Source: Bifidobacterium breve (lineage in GTDB: Bacteria > Actinomycetota > Acidimicrobiia > Acidimicrobiales > Acidimicrobilacustridaceae). Taken from it: a stretch of 53,798 nucleotides of DNA. The notes below the pieces were generated by a model. It saw only the letters and a list, made by a program, of their open reading frames with translations. It was not told the DNA's origin and ran no database searches. Where the stretch lies: positions 1 through 53,798 of the forward strand of contig CAMAQM010000011.1 in NCBI GenBank assembly GCA_945860545.1, written 5' to 3'. Made by a program: the position numbers and the translations under genes. Shown here piece by piece: positions 42,536 through 53,544 of the stretch (positions are counted from its first letter, which is position 1; each line of letters begins with the position of its first letter).

Positions 42536-43522
42536 GTGAACGCAACCTCCTCGTTCTGGTCGGGTCGGACCGTGCTGGTCACCGGAGCTTCAGGGTTCTT
42601 GGGTCGGGCAGTGCTCGAAGGCCTCGCCCGACGGGGTGTGGGAGACGGTCTCGGGGCGGGTGTGATCGCCCCATCGAGCGCCGAGTGCGACCTGCGCTCC
42701 GCTGATCAGGTGGACCGGCTCTTCACCGAACACAACCCTGACGTCGTCGTGCACCTCGCCGCCCGGGTGGGTGGCATCGGGGCCAACATGGCCAGGCCCG
42801 CCGACCTGTACCTCGACAACCTCCTCATGGGCACCTACGTCATCGATGCCGCCCGCCGTCACGAGGTCGACAAGACGGTGGTGGTCGGCACGATCTGCTC
42901 CTACCCGAAGTTCACCCCCGTTCCGTTCGCCGAGACCTCGTTGTGGCAGGGCTACCCCGAGGAGACCAACGCCCCCTACGGCGTGGCCAAGATCGCCCAA
43001 CTCACCCAGCTGCAGGCCAACCGGGACCAGTACGGACAGAACGGCATCTACCTGATGCCCACCAACCTCTACGGGCCACGCGACAAGTTCCATCCGGCGG
43101 TCAGTCACGTGATCCCGGCGCTCATCAAAAAGGCGGTCGACGCCAACGAGGCGGGCAGCGACCACATCGACGTGTGGGGGACCGGTTCGGCGAGTCGGGA
43201 ATTCCTCTACGTCGACGATGCTGCCGAGGGCATCCTGTTGGCCGCCGAACGCTACGACGGTGCTGACCCGGTGAACCTTGGCGCCGATCGGGAACTCGCC
43301 ATCGGGGACTTGGTCGGCATCATCGTCGATCTCGTCGGATTCACCGGGGAGGTTCGTTGGGACACGTCAAAGCCTGACGGCCAACCCCGTCGTGGCGTGG
43401 ACGGTTCGCGTGCCCGCAACGAGTTCGGGTTCGCACCCGCCACCGATTTCCCCACCGGGCTGGCTCGGACGCTGGAGTGGTATCTGGCCAATCGCGCCGA
43501 GGCCGAGGCCCGGTCGGTGTGA
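42536..43522 (+). CDS. fcl: GDP-L-fucose synthase (GDP-4-keto-6-deoxymannose epimerase/reductase)
   Basis: Converts GDP-4-keto-6-deoxymannose to GDP-L-fucose. The 328-residue short-chain dehydrogenase-type protein has VLVTGASGFLGRAV, HLAARVGGIGANMARPADLY (typical of Fcl/WcaG), GTICSYPKF, the catalytic APYGVAK, PTNLYGPRDKF and GTGSASREFLYVDD. Its substrate would come from GDP-mannose 4,6-dehydratase encoded at 51632-52624. Three glycosyltransferase genes follow on the same strand. Confidence 0.9.
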   Translation: MNATSSFWSGRTVLVTGASGFLGRAVLEGLARRGVGDGLGAGVIAPSSAECDLRSADQVDRLFTEHNPDVVVHLAARVGGIGANMARPADLYLDNLLMGTYVIDAARRHEVDKTVVVGTICSYPKFTPVPFAETSLWQGYPEETNAPYGVAKIAQLTQLQANRDQYGQNGIYLMPTNLYGPRDKFHPAVSHVIPALIKKAVDANEAGSDHIDVWGTGSASREFLYVDDAAEGILLAAERYDGADPVNLGADRELAIGDLVGIIVDLVGFTGEVRWDTSKPDGQPRRGVDGSRARNEFGFAPATDFPTGLARTLEWYLANRAEAEARSV

Positions 43523-43562
43523 CGGGGTGAGTCCGCCCCCCGCCGTGGCGGGCCGTCAGGGC

Positions 43563-44681
43563 ATGCGGGTGGCGGTCACTGTCGAGCAGTGCTGGCATCG
43601 GGTCCCGGGTGGGACAGCCATGGCGACAATCTCGACGCTCGAGGCGCTCGTCGCCCACACCGACCTCCAACTTCACGGGATCTCGGCGTTTCACCGACAC
43701 CCGCCGCCGGCCCCGTTCGTCCCGCCCGTCCCCGTCGCCTCGCTTCCCCTTCCGCGTACCGTGCTCTACGAGGCGTGGCACTGGCTTCGACAGCCTCCGC
43801 TGCGTTGGGCGGTTGGCGACGTCGACGTGGCGTGGGCGTCGGGCATGGTGATTCCCCCTGCGGGCGTTCCTCTGGTCGTCACCGTCCACGACCTCGACTG
43901 GGTGGCCAACCCCCAGGCGTTCACCAGACGGGGCCTGCGGTTGTTCCGTCGTTCCTTGGCGCTGACCATCAGGGATGCGTCCGTGGTGGTCTGCCCGTCG
44001 CGTGCCACCGCCGACGACTGTGTGCGTCACGGTGTGTCGGCTCGACGTGTCGAGGTCGTGCCGTGGTCGGTGGATGTGGCCGTTGCCTCCGACGACGAGG
44101 TGTCTGAGGCGCGCCGGCGCCATGAGCTTCGGGCACCGTACGTGTTGTGGGTCGGCACGGTCGAACCGCGCAAGAACCTTCCGGCCGTGGTGCGTGCGTG
44201 GCGCAGACTCCACGATGCGGGGTCGCCAGCGGAACTGGTCCTGGTGGGCCCCCAAGGGTGGTCGGAGGACCTGGATCGACTTCTCGGGGCTGACCGTGCC
44301 GGGATCCACGTGCTCGGGTTCGTGAGGTCGACGGAGCTCGCTGCGCTGTACCGCGGTGCGGAAGCGTTGTGTTACCCGAGCCGGGCCGAGGGGTTCGGCC
44401 TCCCTGTGCTTGAAGCCATGGCGCAGGGCACCCCGGTGGTGACCAGTGCGGGAACGGCCACCGCCGAGGTTGCCGGTTCGGACGGGTCGGCTGGCATCCT
44501 CGTCGACCCCGAAGACGTCGTCGCCATCACCCGGGCGCTCGACGTCATCACCAGTGACCCGCGCCGGCGCGCCGAGATGTCGGCGGCGGCGACGCTGCGG
44601 GCCAGCGAGTTCTCCCCGGCGTCGACGGCAGCGGGCATGGCCGAAGCGTTCAGCACCGCCGTCGGGCGGCCGACCCGATGA
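43563..44681 (+). CDS. Glycosyltransferase, GT4 family
   Basis: A 372-residue GT-B enzyme. The N-terminal half begins MRVAVTVEQCWHRVPGGTA, then PLVVTVHDLDW. The C-terminal half has LWVGTVEPRKNLPAVVRAW and the E-x7-E region PSRAEGFGLPVLEAMAQGTP that binds the sugar-nucleotide. ATG at 43563 matches where the family alignment begins; GTG at 43527, directly after fcl, is an in-frame alternative that adds 12 Pro/Ala-rich residues. The next gene overlaps its stop (ATGA). Acceptor and sugar unknown. Confidence 0.87.
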   Translation: MRVAVTVEQCWHRVPGGTAMATISTLEALVAHTDLQLHGISAFHRHPPPAPFVPPVPVASLPLPRTVLYEAWHWLRQPPLRWAVGDVDVAWASGMVIPPAGVPLVVTVHDLDWVANPQAFTRRGLRLFRRSLALTIRDASVVVCPSRATADDCVRHGVSARRVEVVPWSVDVAVASDDEVSEARRRHELRAPYVLWVGTVEPRKNLPAVVRAWRRLHDAGSPAELVLVGPQGWSEDLDRLLGADRAGIHVLGFVRSTELAALYRGAEALCYPSRAEGFGLPVLEAMAQGTPVVTSAGTATAEVAGSDGSAGILVDPEDVVAITRALDVITSDPRRRAEMSAAATLRASEFSPASTAAGMAEAFSTAVGRPTR

Positions 44682-45946
44682 CGGGCGATCGTCCCTCGCT
44701 GCGGGTGGGGGTGAACCTTTTGTGGTTGGTACCCGGTGTGGTTGGGGGCAGCGAGGACTACGCCGTGGGCCTGTTGACGGCGCTAGCTGACACGCCAGGG
44801 CGTCACGACCGCGCCGACGGTGTACCCCCGGTGGATCTGGTGGTGTTCGTCAATCGCCGGTTCGCTGACGCCTACCCGGGCCTGTGCGCCGCTTTCGACA
44901 CGGTCGTGGCCCCCTTTGACGGGTCGTCGAGGGGTCGTCGGGTGCTGGGGGAGAGCACGTGGTTGCCCCGTCAGGTGCGCCGCCGTCGCGTCGAGGTCCT
45001 GCATCACTTCGGTGGCCTCGTGCCGTTCAACGACGGGGCGGGAAGCGGTGCGGTGCCGGGTCGGCGTGGGTGTGTGCGCGTGCTCACGGTGCACGACCTT
45101 CAGCCACTCGACATCCCGGCGAACTTCTCGGTTGTGAAGCGGATCTTTGAACGCGTCGCCATCCCGTGGTCGGTGCGCAGAGCGGACGTGATCGTGACCT
45201 TGGGGACCCACGTTGCCACCACCGTGCACGATCGGTTCGGCACGTCCCCTCGCCGGTTCGCCCTCGTTTCCCCCGGAGCGCAGCGTCCCGTGACCCAGCG
45301 ATCAACCGCTGTCGACGCCGCAGCGCCGGTTGGTGTGCCGGGGGTTGCCGATCGTCTCGGGTTGGTCGGGCACCCCTACTTCCTCTACCCCGCAATCACC
45401 TACCCCCACAAGAACCATGTGGTGTTGGTGGAGGCGATGGCCCGCCTGAAGCGAACCCACCCCGATGTCCGTCTGGTGCTCACCGGTGGTGCTGCAGGCG
45501 CCGAGGCCGACCTTGATGCAGCGGTGCAGCGGTGCGGTGTTGGCGAGGTGGTGCTGCGCCCCGGACGGGTGTCGTCCGACGACCTCGGCGCCCTGTACGC
45601 CGGGGCCACCGCCGTGGTGTTCCCGTCGCGCTATGAGGGTTTCGGGCTTCCGGTGCTTGAGGCGATGCGACTTGGCTGTCCGGTGATCGCAGCCAACACC
45701 ACGGCGCTGCCGAGCGTGGTGGGTGGGGCAGGCATACTCGTGCCACCCGATGACGTGGACGAGTGGGTGAGGGCCATGGTGTTGATGTGCGACGACCCCG
45801 TCGAGCGACGACGGCACGTGGCGGCGGGTCGCGAGCGGGCCGCAGGGTTCACCTGGGAGTCGTCGGCACGCGCCCTGGTCGGGGTGTGGCGCCGTGCGGC
45901 CGCAGCCGCAGGAGTCGGTGCCGGCGCACACGGAGGCCAGACGTGA
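44678..45946 (+). CDS. Glycosyltransferase, GT4 family
   Basis: A 422-residue GT-B enzyme related to its upstream neighbour: VGVNLLWLVPGVVGGSEDYA at the N terminus, VLTVHDLQPLDIP, then PAITYPHKNHVVLVEAMARL and the nucleotide-sugar region PSRYEGFGLPVLEAMRLGCP. The His-Asp pair in TVHDL and the E-x7-E arrangement look intact. The tail is Ala/Gly-rich. The ATG overlaps the preceding stop (ATGA) and its own stop overlaps the next start (GTGA), giving a tightly coupled three-glycosyltransferase cassette. Confidence 0.88.
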   Translation: MTGDRPSLRVGVNLLWLVPGVVGGSEDYAVGLLTALADTPGRHDRADGVPPVDLVVFVNRRFADAYPGLCAAFDTVVAPFDGSSRGRRVLGESTWLPRQVRRRRVEVLHHFGGLVPFNDGAGSGAVPGRRGCVRVLTVHDLQPLDIPANFSVVKRIFERVAIPWSVRRADVIVTLGTHVATTVHDRFGTSPRRFALVSPGAQRPVTQRSTAVDAAAPVGVPGVADRLGLVGHPYFLYPAITYPHKNHVVLVEAMARLKRTHPDVRLVLTGGAAGAEADLDAAVQRCGVGEVVLRPGRVSSDDLGALYAGATAVVFPSRYEGFGLPVLEAMRLGCPVIAANTTALPSVVGGAGILVPPDDVDEWVRAMVLMCDDPVERRRHVAAGRERAAGFTWESSARALVGVWRRAAAAAGVGAGAHGGQT

Positions 45947-47235
45947 ACATCGTCGTGCTCTGCCCCCATTTTGCGCCCGACATGGCACCAACCGGGGAGG
46001 TCATCACCGCCATCACCTCACGCCTCGCAGGGCGTGGCCACCGCATCCATGTCGTGACCTCGTTGCCCTGGTATCGCCACCACGCCACCGAACCGGGTTG
46101 GGACGGACAACTCGTGCGTCACGAGGACACGGCATGGGGGAGGATCACCCGGGTCCACCCGTTCCCGACCGACAAGACCAACATTCCCGCCCGGGCGCTG
46201 GCTTTCGGCGGTTTCACCGTGCTCTCGGCCATCGAGGGTGCGCTCACCTCCGAACGTCCCGACGTGGTGCTGGCCATGTCCCCGCCGTTGACCCTCGGTG
46301 TCGCCGGATGGGCTGTGGCCCGTTCCCGGCGGGCACCGTTCGTGTTCAACATCCAGGACGTGTTCCCCGACGTCGCCGTCGAGTTGGGGTTGCTGACCAA
46401 CCCGCAGGTGATCGCCGTTGCTCGTCGGCTGGAGGTCCGCACCTACCGTCACGCCGATGCGGTCACCGTCCTGAGCGACGAACTCGCCGACAACGTCAGG
46501 GCCAAACTCGCCGCTGCCGTGCCCGACCGGCATCGCGCCGACGCCCTCGGCCGGGTTCACGTGATCCCGAACTTCGTGGACACCTCGGCGGTGATCGCCG
46601 AGCCAGCCCCCGGAGGTGCGGCCTACCGCGCCGAATACGGTCTCGGGGACCGGACGGTGGTGATGTACGCCGGAAACGTCGGGTTCTCCCAGTCTTTGGA
46701 CCTCGTCGTTGAGGCCGCTCGTCGACTGCGTGCACGCTCCGACGTCGTGTTCGTCATCAACGGGGGCGGCTCGGCCCGCGAGTCGCTCATCGCAGCGGCT
46801 GCGGACCTCCCCAACGTGGTGTTCGTCGGCATGCAGCCCAAGGCCCGCCTCACCGAAGTCCTCGCCGCCGGGGACGTCCACGTGGTGCCGCTGCGACGAG
46901 GTTTGGCTGCGTCGAGCGTCCCGTCCAAGCTGTACTCAATCCTCGCCGCGGGCCGGCCGGTGGTGGCCAGCGTCGACCCGGGGACCGAGGTTGAGCGCAC
47001 CGTGCTGCGCGCCGGTGCAGGGGTCGCAGTGCCCCCCGATGACGCCGACGCGTTCTGTGACGCGGTGGTGGCCATGGTTGACGACCCTGCCGGTCGCGTG
47101 GTCCGCGGCGAGGCCGCACGGCGGTTTGTGGAGGGCTGGATGACTCCCGAATCCGTTGCGGTGGCCTACGAATCCCTCTTTGAGCGCCTGATCGCCGAAC
47201 GTCGCCGCCGGCCTGGGGGAAGTGCCCGAAGCTGA
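45943..47235 (+). CDS. Glycosyltransferase, GT4 family (WbuB-like)
   Basis: A 430-residue GT-B enzyme with VVLCPHFAPDMAPTGEVITA, VLAMSPPLTLGV, FVFNIQDVFPDVAVELG and YAGNVGFSQSLDLVVEAARR, a pattern shared with WbuB-type transferases that often add fucosamine or other aminodeoxy sugars. The C-terminal half has PLRRGLAASSVPSKLYSILAAGRPVV instead of the usual EGFG element, also typical of that group. The GTG start overlaps the previous stop. Substrate assignment would be speculative. Confidence 0.87.
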   Translation: MNIVVLCPHFAPDMAPTGEVITAITSRLAGRGHRIHVVTSLPWYRHHATEPGWDGQLVRHEDTAWGRITRVHPFPTDKTNIPARALAFGGFTVLSAIEGALTSERPDVVLAMSPPLTLGVAGWAVARSRRAPFVFNIQDVFPDVAVELGLLTNPQVIAVARRLEVRTYRHADAVTVLSDELADNVRAKLAAAVPDRHRADALGRVHVIPNFVDTSAVIAEPAPGGAAYRAEYGLGDRTVVMYAGNVGFSQSLDLVVEAARRLRARSDVVFVINGGGSARESLIAAAADLPNVVFVGMQPKARLTEVLAAGDVHVVPLRRGLAASSVPSKLYSILAAGRPVVASVDPGTEVERTVLRAGAGVAVPPDDADAFCDAVVAMVDDPAGRVVRGEAARRFVEGWMTPESVAVAYESLFERLIAERRRRPGGSARS

Positions 47236-47284
47236 ACAGGGGGCGGTCCTGCATCGGCATTTCAGCCCGGGGCGGGAGCGCGGG

Positions 47285-47290
47285 TAGGCT
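47285..47290 (+). promoter_or_regulatory. Possible -10 element of the 220-residue membrane protein gene
   Basis: TAGGCT, 11 nt before ATG at 47302. This spacing is longer than in the other cases, leaving a leader of only a few nucleotides. Confidence 0.45.
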
Positions 47291-47301
47291 CCCGTTCTCT
47301 T

Positions 47302-47964
47302 ATGGGCAAGGCATCGTCTGCGAAGAAGGTGGCCCGCGTGGCCCGCACCAGTGGCGGGACGGGCGCAGGTCGTGAACGTTTCCGTCTCGGTTACGGGGCG
47401 GGAATCGCCCTGCTCATCGTCGTCGGGGTGGTGCTGGTGTTATGGTCCCGCGCCGGCCGGCAGGTCGATTCAGGGCCGGGCGCCGACGAACAGTGGACGA
47501 TCACCTGGGGTGCCTACGTCTGCGACGCCTTCGTCCCCGGTGTGGGTGGCCAGGCCCAGGTCACGCCCGTTGACCCTGAGAACCCGGAGAATCGCTCCAC
47601 CCTCGGCACGTGGGCGCCCTCGGCGAACCTGACGATTTCCGACGCCTCCATCACCCTGCCCGACGGCACCGTGCTGTCCTCGGGTCAGGACTGCAACGGT
47701 CAACCCGGCGAACTCTCGGTGACCTCATGGGCCCCCGGGGCGGCCGCCGACCGTGGCCTGACGCAGACCTTCGGCTTCCCCGGCATCCAGTTCGGGGAGA
47801 ACGGCGAGTCGTTCACGTTCGCCGTCGTGCCCGCAGGCACCACCGTGCCCCAGCCGCCCGCCACCCCCGAACCGGCGCCGTCGACGTCGTCGACGACGGC
47901 GGCGACCGACACCACCACTGACAGCAGCGTCCCGGACACCTCGTCCACCACTGCCGCCCCCTGA
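47302..47964 (+). CDS. Single-pass membrane protein with extracytoplasmic Cys pair and Thr/Ser tail, unknown function
   Basis: A 220-residue protein: basic N terminus (about 1-30), one hydrophobic helix (about 32-49, IALLIVVGVVLVLW) and an extracytoplasmic domain (about 65-175) starting WTITWGAYVCDAFVPG, with a second Cys in SGQDCNGQ that could pair with the first. The last 35 residues are Pro then Ser/Thr-rich (TSSTTAATDTTTDSS), a likely flexible wall-spanning or glycosylated stalk. Not recognised as a named family. The GDP-mannose pyrophosphorylase-like gene begins 3 nt after its stop, so the two are probably co-transcribed. Confidence 0.72.
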   Translation: MGKASSAKKVARVARTSGGTGAGRERFRLGYGAGIALLIVVGVVLVLWSRAGRQVDSGPGADEQWTITWGAYVCDAFVPGVGGQAQVTPVDPENPENRSTLGTWAPSANLTISDASITLPDGTVLSSGQDCNGQPGELSVTSWAPGAAADRGLTQTFGFPGIQFGENGESFTFAVVPAGTTVPQPPATPEPAPSTSSTTAATDTTTDSSVPDTSSTTAAP

Positions 47965-47967
47965 ACC

Positions 47968-48972
47968 GTGCGGGCCATCGTCCTCGTCGGGGGGTTTGGG
48001 ACGCGGCTTCGTCCGCTCACCAATGTGACCCCCAAGCAGATGTTGCCCATCGTGCACGTCCCCATGATCGAACGCGTCGTGGGGTGGTTGGGGGGCCACG
48101 GAATCGACGAGGTCGTGCTGTCGTTGGGGTACCGCCCCGATGCGTTCTTGGACCGTTACCCCGACGACGAGTGCGGAGGGGTACGCATGCGTTATGCCGT
48201 GGAACCCGACCCGCTCGACACCGCCGGTGCCATCGGGTTCGCCGCCGCCCAGGCGGGCCTTGACGACACGTTCGTGGTCGTCAACGGCGACGTCCTCACC
48301 GACCTCGACCTTGGCGCGCTGGTGGCGTTCCACCGGTCGTGTGGGGCGGAGGCGACCATCTCGTTGACCCAGGTGGACGATCCGTCGCGCTACGGGGTCG
48401 TGCCCATCGACGACAGCGGCCGTGTCGAGGCGTTCGTGGAAAAGCCCCCGCCGGGCGAGGCACCCACCGACTGGATCAACGGCGGCACCTACGTGTGCGA
48501 GCGCTCCATCCTCGACCGGATCCCACAAGGTCGGCCCGCATCCATCGAACGGGAGGTGTTCCCCGAGATGGTCGCCGCCGGTGTGCTCTACGCCCAGCGG
48601 TCCCCGGCCTACTGGGTTGATGCCGGCACCCCGGCCACCTATCTCCACGCCCAGCTCGACATCATCGAGGGTCGTCGGGGCGAACCCGAGGACGGTGTCG
48701 CCCCCGACGCCTCGGTGGATCCAGATGCAGTGGTGGACCACAGCGTCATCATGAGTCGGGCGTCGGTGGCGTCCGGTGCGGTGGTGCGCGACAGCGTGGT
48801 GCTCCCCGGTGCGGTGATCATGCCCAACGCCCGGGTGGAGGGTTCCATCCTCGGACCGGGTGCTGTGGTCGGCCAGGGCGCCGTGGTCGGTGGATTGAGC
48901 GTGCTCGGCAACGGCATCGAGGTGCCCGCCGGTGCCGCCGTCGACGCCGCCCGACTTCCCGACGGCGACTGA
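47968..48972 (+). CDS. Sugar-phosphate nucleotidyltransferase, probable mannose-1-phosphate guanylyltransferase
   Basis: Probably makes GDP-mannose. The 334-residue product has the pyrophosphorylase signature VLVGGFGTRLRPLTNVTPKQ, VVNGDVLTDLDL (metal-binding Asp), PSRYGVVP, FVEKPP, and DWINGGTYV with ILDRIPQGRPASIEREVF, close to mycobacterial ManB (Rv3264c) as I remember it. A left-handed beta-helix domain covers about 240-330 (VVRDSVVLPGAVIMPNARVE). Glucose-1-phosphate uridylyl- or thymidylyltransferase activity is possible, but three GDP-mannose-consuming enzymes are encoded nearby and no other GDP-mannose source is. GTG start, 3 nt after the preceding stop. Confidence 0.8.
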   Translation: MRAIVLVGGFGTRLRPLTNVTPKQMLPIVHVPMIERVVGWLGGHGIDEVVLSLGYRPDAFLDRYPDDECGGVRMRYAVEPDPLDTAGAIGFAAAQAGLDDTFVVVNGDVLTDLDLGALVAFHRSCGAEATISLTQVDDPSRYGVVPIDDSGRVEAFVEKPPPGEAPTDWINGGTYVCERSILDRIPQGRPASIEREVFPEMVAAGVLYAQRSPAYWVDAGTPATYLHAQLDIIEGRRGEPEDGVAPDASVDPDAVVDHSVIMSRASVASGAVVRDSVVLPGAVIMPNARVEGSILGPGAVVGQGAVVGGLSVLGNGIEVPAGAAVDAARLPDGD

Positions 48973-48977
48973 ACCCG

Positions 48978-48983
48978 TAGGCT
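48978..48983 (+). promoter_or_regulatory. Putative leaderless -10 element of the epimerase gene
   Basis: TAGGCT, 6 nt before ATG at 48990. Confidence 0.6.
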
Positions 48984-48989
48984 TCCCAC

Positions 48990-49943
48990 ATGCGTGCGAT
49001 CGTCACCGGCGGAGCCGGGTTCATCGGCTCCCACCTCGTGGATCGACTGGTCGCCGAGGGTCACGAGGTCGACGTCATCGACAACTTCTCCTCGGGCAAC
49101 CCCGACAATCTCGCCGCCGCGGCGGCTGTGGCGGGGTCGAGACTCGTCGTTCACGATCTCGACGTGCGCGACGAGGAGGTGACCGACCTCATCGCCAGGA
49201 GCGCACCCGAGGTGGTGTTCCACCTCGCTGCCCAGGCCGATGTGCGAGTGTCGGTCGCCCGGCCGGTCTTTGACGCCGAGGTGAACGTGGTGGGGACCCT
49301 GCGGGTGCTCGAAGGCGCTCGTCTCGGCGCAGCCCGCAAGGTGGTGTTCACCTCGTCGGGAGGCACCATCTACGGCGAACCGGATCCGTCCGCCCTCCCC
49401 GTGGATGAGACCTACCCCCAACATCCCGTCTCCCCCTACGGGGTAGCCAAGAAGGTTGGCTCCGACTACCTCTTCGCCTACGGGGTCCTGCACGGACTCG
49501 CTGGCACGTCCCTGGCGCTCGCCAACGTGTACGGACCACGCCAGGACCCCCACGGGGAGGCCGGCGTCGTTGCGATCTTCGCCGGTCGACTCCTCGCCGG
49601 TGAGCCCTGCACCGTGTTCGGAGACGGTGCGCAGACCCGGGATTTCGTTGAGGTGTCCGACGTGGTGGACGCCTTCGTGCGGGCATCGGGGGACGTGGCA
49701 TCCGGGGCGGTCATCAACATCGGGACCGGCCGTGAGACGTCGGTGAATGAGTTGTACGACACCATGGCCACCGCCGCCGGCGTTGACGCTCCACCCATGT
49801 ATGCCCCCGCCCGCACCGGGGAACTGGCCCGTTCGGCACTGGCGATCGGTCTCGCCGGGGAACTTCTGGGCTGGGCTCCCGTGGTCGGTCTCGCTGAGGG
49901 AACCGGCCGGGTCATTGAGTGGTTCGCCGCCAACCGGCGCTGA
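48990..49943 (+). CDS. NAD-dependent epimerase/dehydratase, GalE-like
   Basis: Probable UDP-sugar 4-epimerase. The 317-residue extended short-chain dehydrogenase-type product has IVTGGAGFIGSHLVDRL, VIDNFSSGN, HLAAQADVRVSV, TSSGGTIYGE, the catalytic SPYGVAKK (Y-x-x-x-K), LANVYGPRQDPHGEAGVV and GDGAQTRDFVEVSDVVDA, a set common to GalE-type and UDP-glucuronate-modifying enzymes. The substrate could be UDP-glucose or, given the UDP-glucose dehydrogenase gene at 41146, UDP-glucuronate. Converges on cofE with only 4 bp between stops. Confidence 0.82.
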   Translation: MRAIVTGGAGFIGSHLVDRLVAEGHEVDVIDNFSSGNPDNLAAAAAVAGSRLVVHDLDVRDEEVTDLIARSAPEVVFHLAAQADVRVSVARPVFDAEVNVVGTLRVLEGARLGAARKVVFTSSGGTIYGEPDPSALPVDETYPQHPVSPYGVAKKVGSDYLFAYGVLHGLAGTSLALANVYGPRQDPHGEAGVVAIFAGRLLAGEPCTVFGDGAQTRDFVEVSDVVDAFVRASGDVASGAVINIGTGRETSVNELYDTMATAAGVDAPPMYAPARTGELARSALAIGLAGELLGWAPVVGLAEGTGRVIEWFAANRR

Positions 49944-49947
49944 ACCA

Positions 49948-50664
49948 CTACCGGAACAGGTCGTCTTGTGGTGGACGCACCAGGTCGCCCACCACGCTGC
50001 CCTCACCCAGCCAGTCGAGCGGAATCCCGCGGACGACGGCCACGGGGATGCCGTCGGCCTTGCCCATGACCAACTCGGCTGCGGCGGCGATCTCGTCGGC
50101 GACCGCCACTTCGGTCACCATAAGTTCCCGCCCGAGCGCGTCGGTGGTGCCCCGGAGGTCGACGACGGGGCGGAGCCCGGCCGAACCGATGGCCACATCG
50201 GTGACCCCGCGCCGCCACGGCCGTCCGAAGGTGTCCGACACGATCACCGCAACCCCGATCCCGAACCGGTGGACCAGCGCGTCACGGATGCGCCGGGCGG
50301 ACCGGTCGGGGTCCTCGGGTAGCAGCGCCGCCCATCCGGCTTCCACGTTGGAGAGGTCGATGCCGGCGTTGGCACAGATGAAACCGTGGGCGGTCTCGCT
50401 GATGACGAGGTCGCCGCGACGTCGCAGGACCCGCACCGATTCCTCGAGGACCAGCGGTCGGTGGGCGTGGGGGTCGTCGGGGTCGATCGCCACCAACCGG
50501 TTCTCGGCTTTGGACACGACCTTTTGGGTCACCACCACCACGTCGCCGTCGGCGAGGTCGTGCTCGCCTGCGTCCACGGCGGCCACGATCAGCCCGGCGA
50601 GGTCGTCACCGGGTCGGACCTCGCCGATGCCTTCGACGGCGAACACCTCGAGTCGTTGCGCCAC
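49948..50664 (-). CDS. cofE: Coenzyme F420-0:L-glutamate ligase (CofE; stand-alone FbiB N-domain)
   Basis: Adds glutamates to F420-0 in coenzyme F420 synthesis (GTP-dependent). The 238-residue product has VVVTQKVVSKAEN, ETAHGFICANAGIDLSNVE, SDTFGRPWRRGVTDVAIG and the VADEIAAAAEL helix, all typical of CofE. Many actinobacterial FbiB proteins carry an extra C-terminal FMN-binding domain that reduces dehydro-F420; here the gene stops after the CofE domain. GTG at 50664 is chosen because GGAGG lies 8 nt upstream and the family N terminus (RLEVFAVEGIGEV) begins there; GTG at 50673 is an alternative. It lies 23 nt after cofD. Confidence 0.92.
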   Translation of the reverse strand: MAQRLEVFAVEGIGEVRPGDDLAGLIVAAVDAGEHDLADGDVVVVTQKVVSKAENRLVAIDPDDPHAHRPLVLEESVRVLRRRGDLVISETAHGFICANAGIDLSNVEAGWAALLPEDPDRSARRIRDALVHRFGIGVAVIVSDTFGRPWRRGVTDVAIGSAGLRPVVDLRGTTDALGRELMVTEVAVADEIAAAAELVMGKADGIPVAVVRGIPLDWLGEGSVVGDLVRPPQDDLFR

Positions 50665-50672
50665 CTCAGGCA

Positions 50673-50677
50673 CCTCC
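50673..50677 (-). promoter_or_regulatory. Ribosome binding site deciding the cofE start
   Basis: GGAGG on the minus strand, 8 nt before GTG at 50664, in the short gap after the cofD stop. Confidence 0.5.
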
Positions 50678-50687
50678 CCCGGGACGC

Positions 50688-53531
<2,844 letters not shown>

Positions 53532-53538
53532 GTCGTCG

Positions 53539-53544
53539 AGCCTA
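53539..53544 (-). promoter_or_regulatory. Putative leaderless -10 element of rmd fused to a stop codon
   Basis: TAGGCT on the minus strand, 7 nt before GTG at 53531. Its TAG is the stop codon of the upstream glycosyltransferase gene, the same arrangement as at gmd. Confidence 0.55.
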
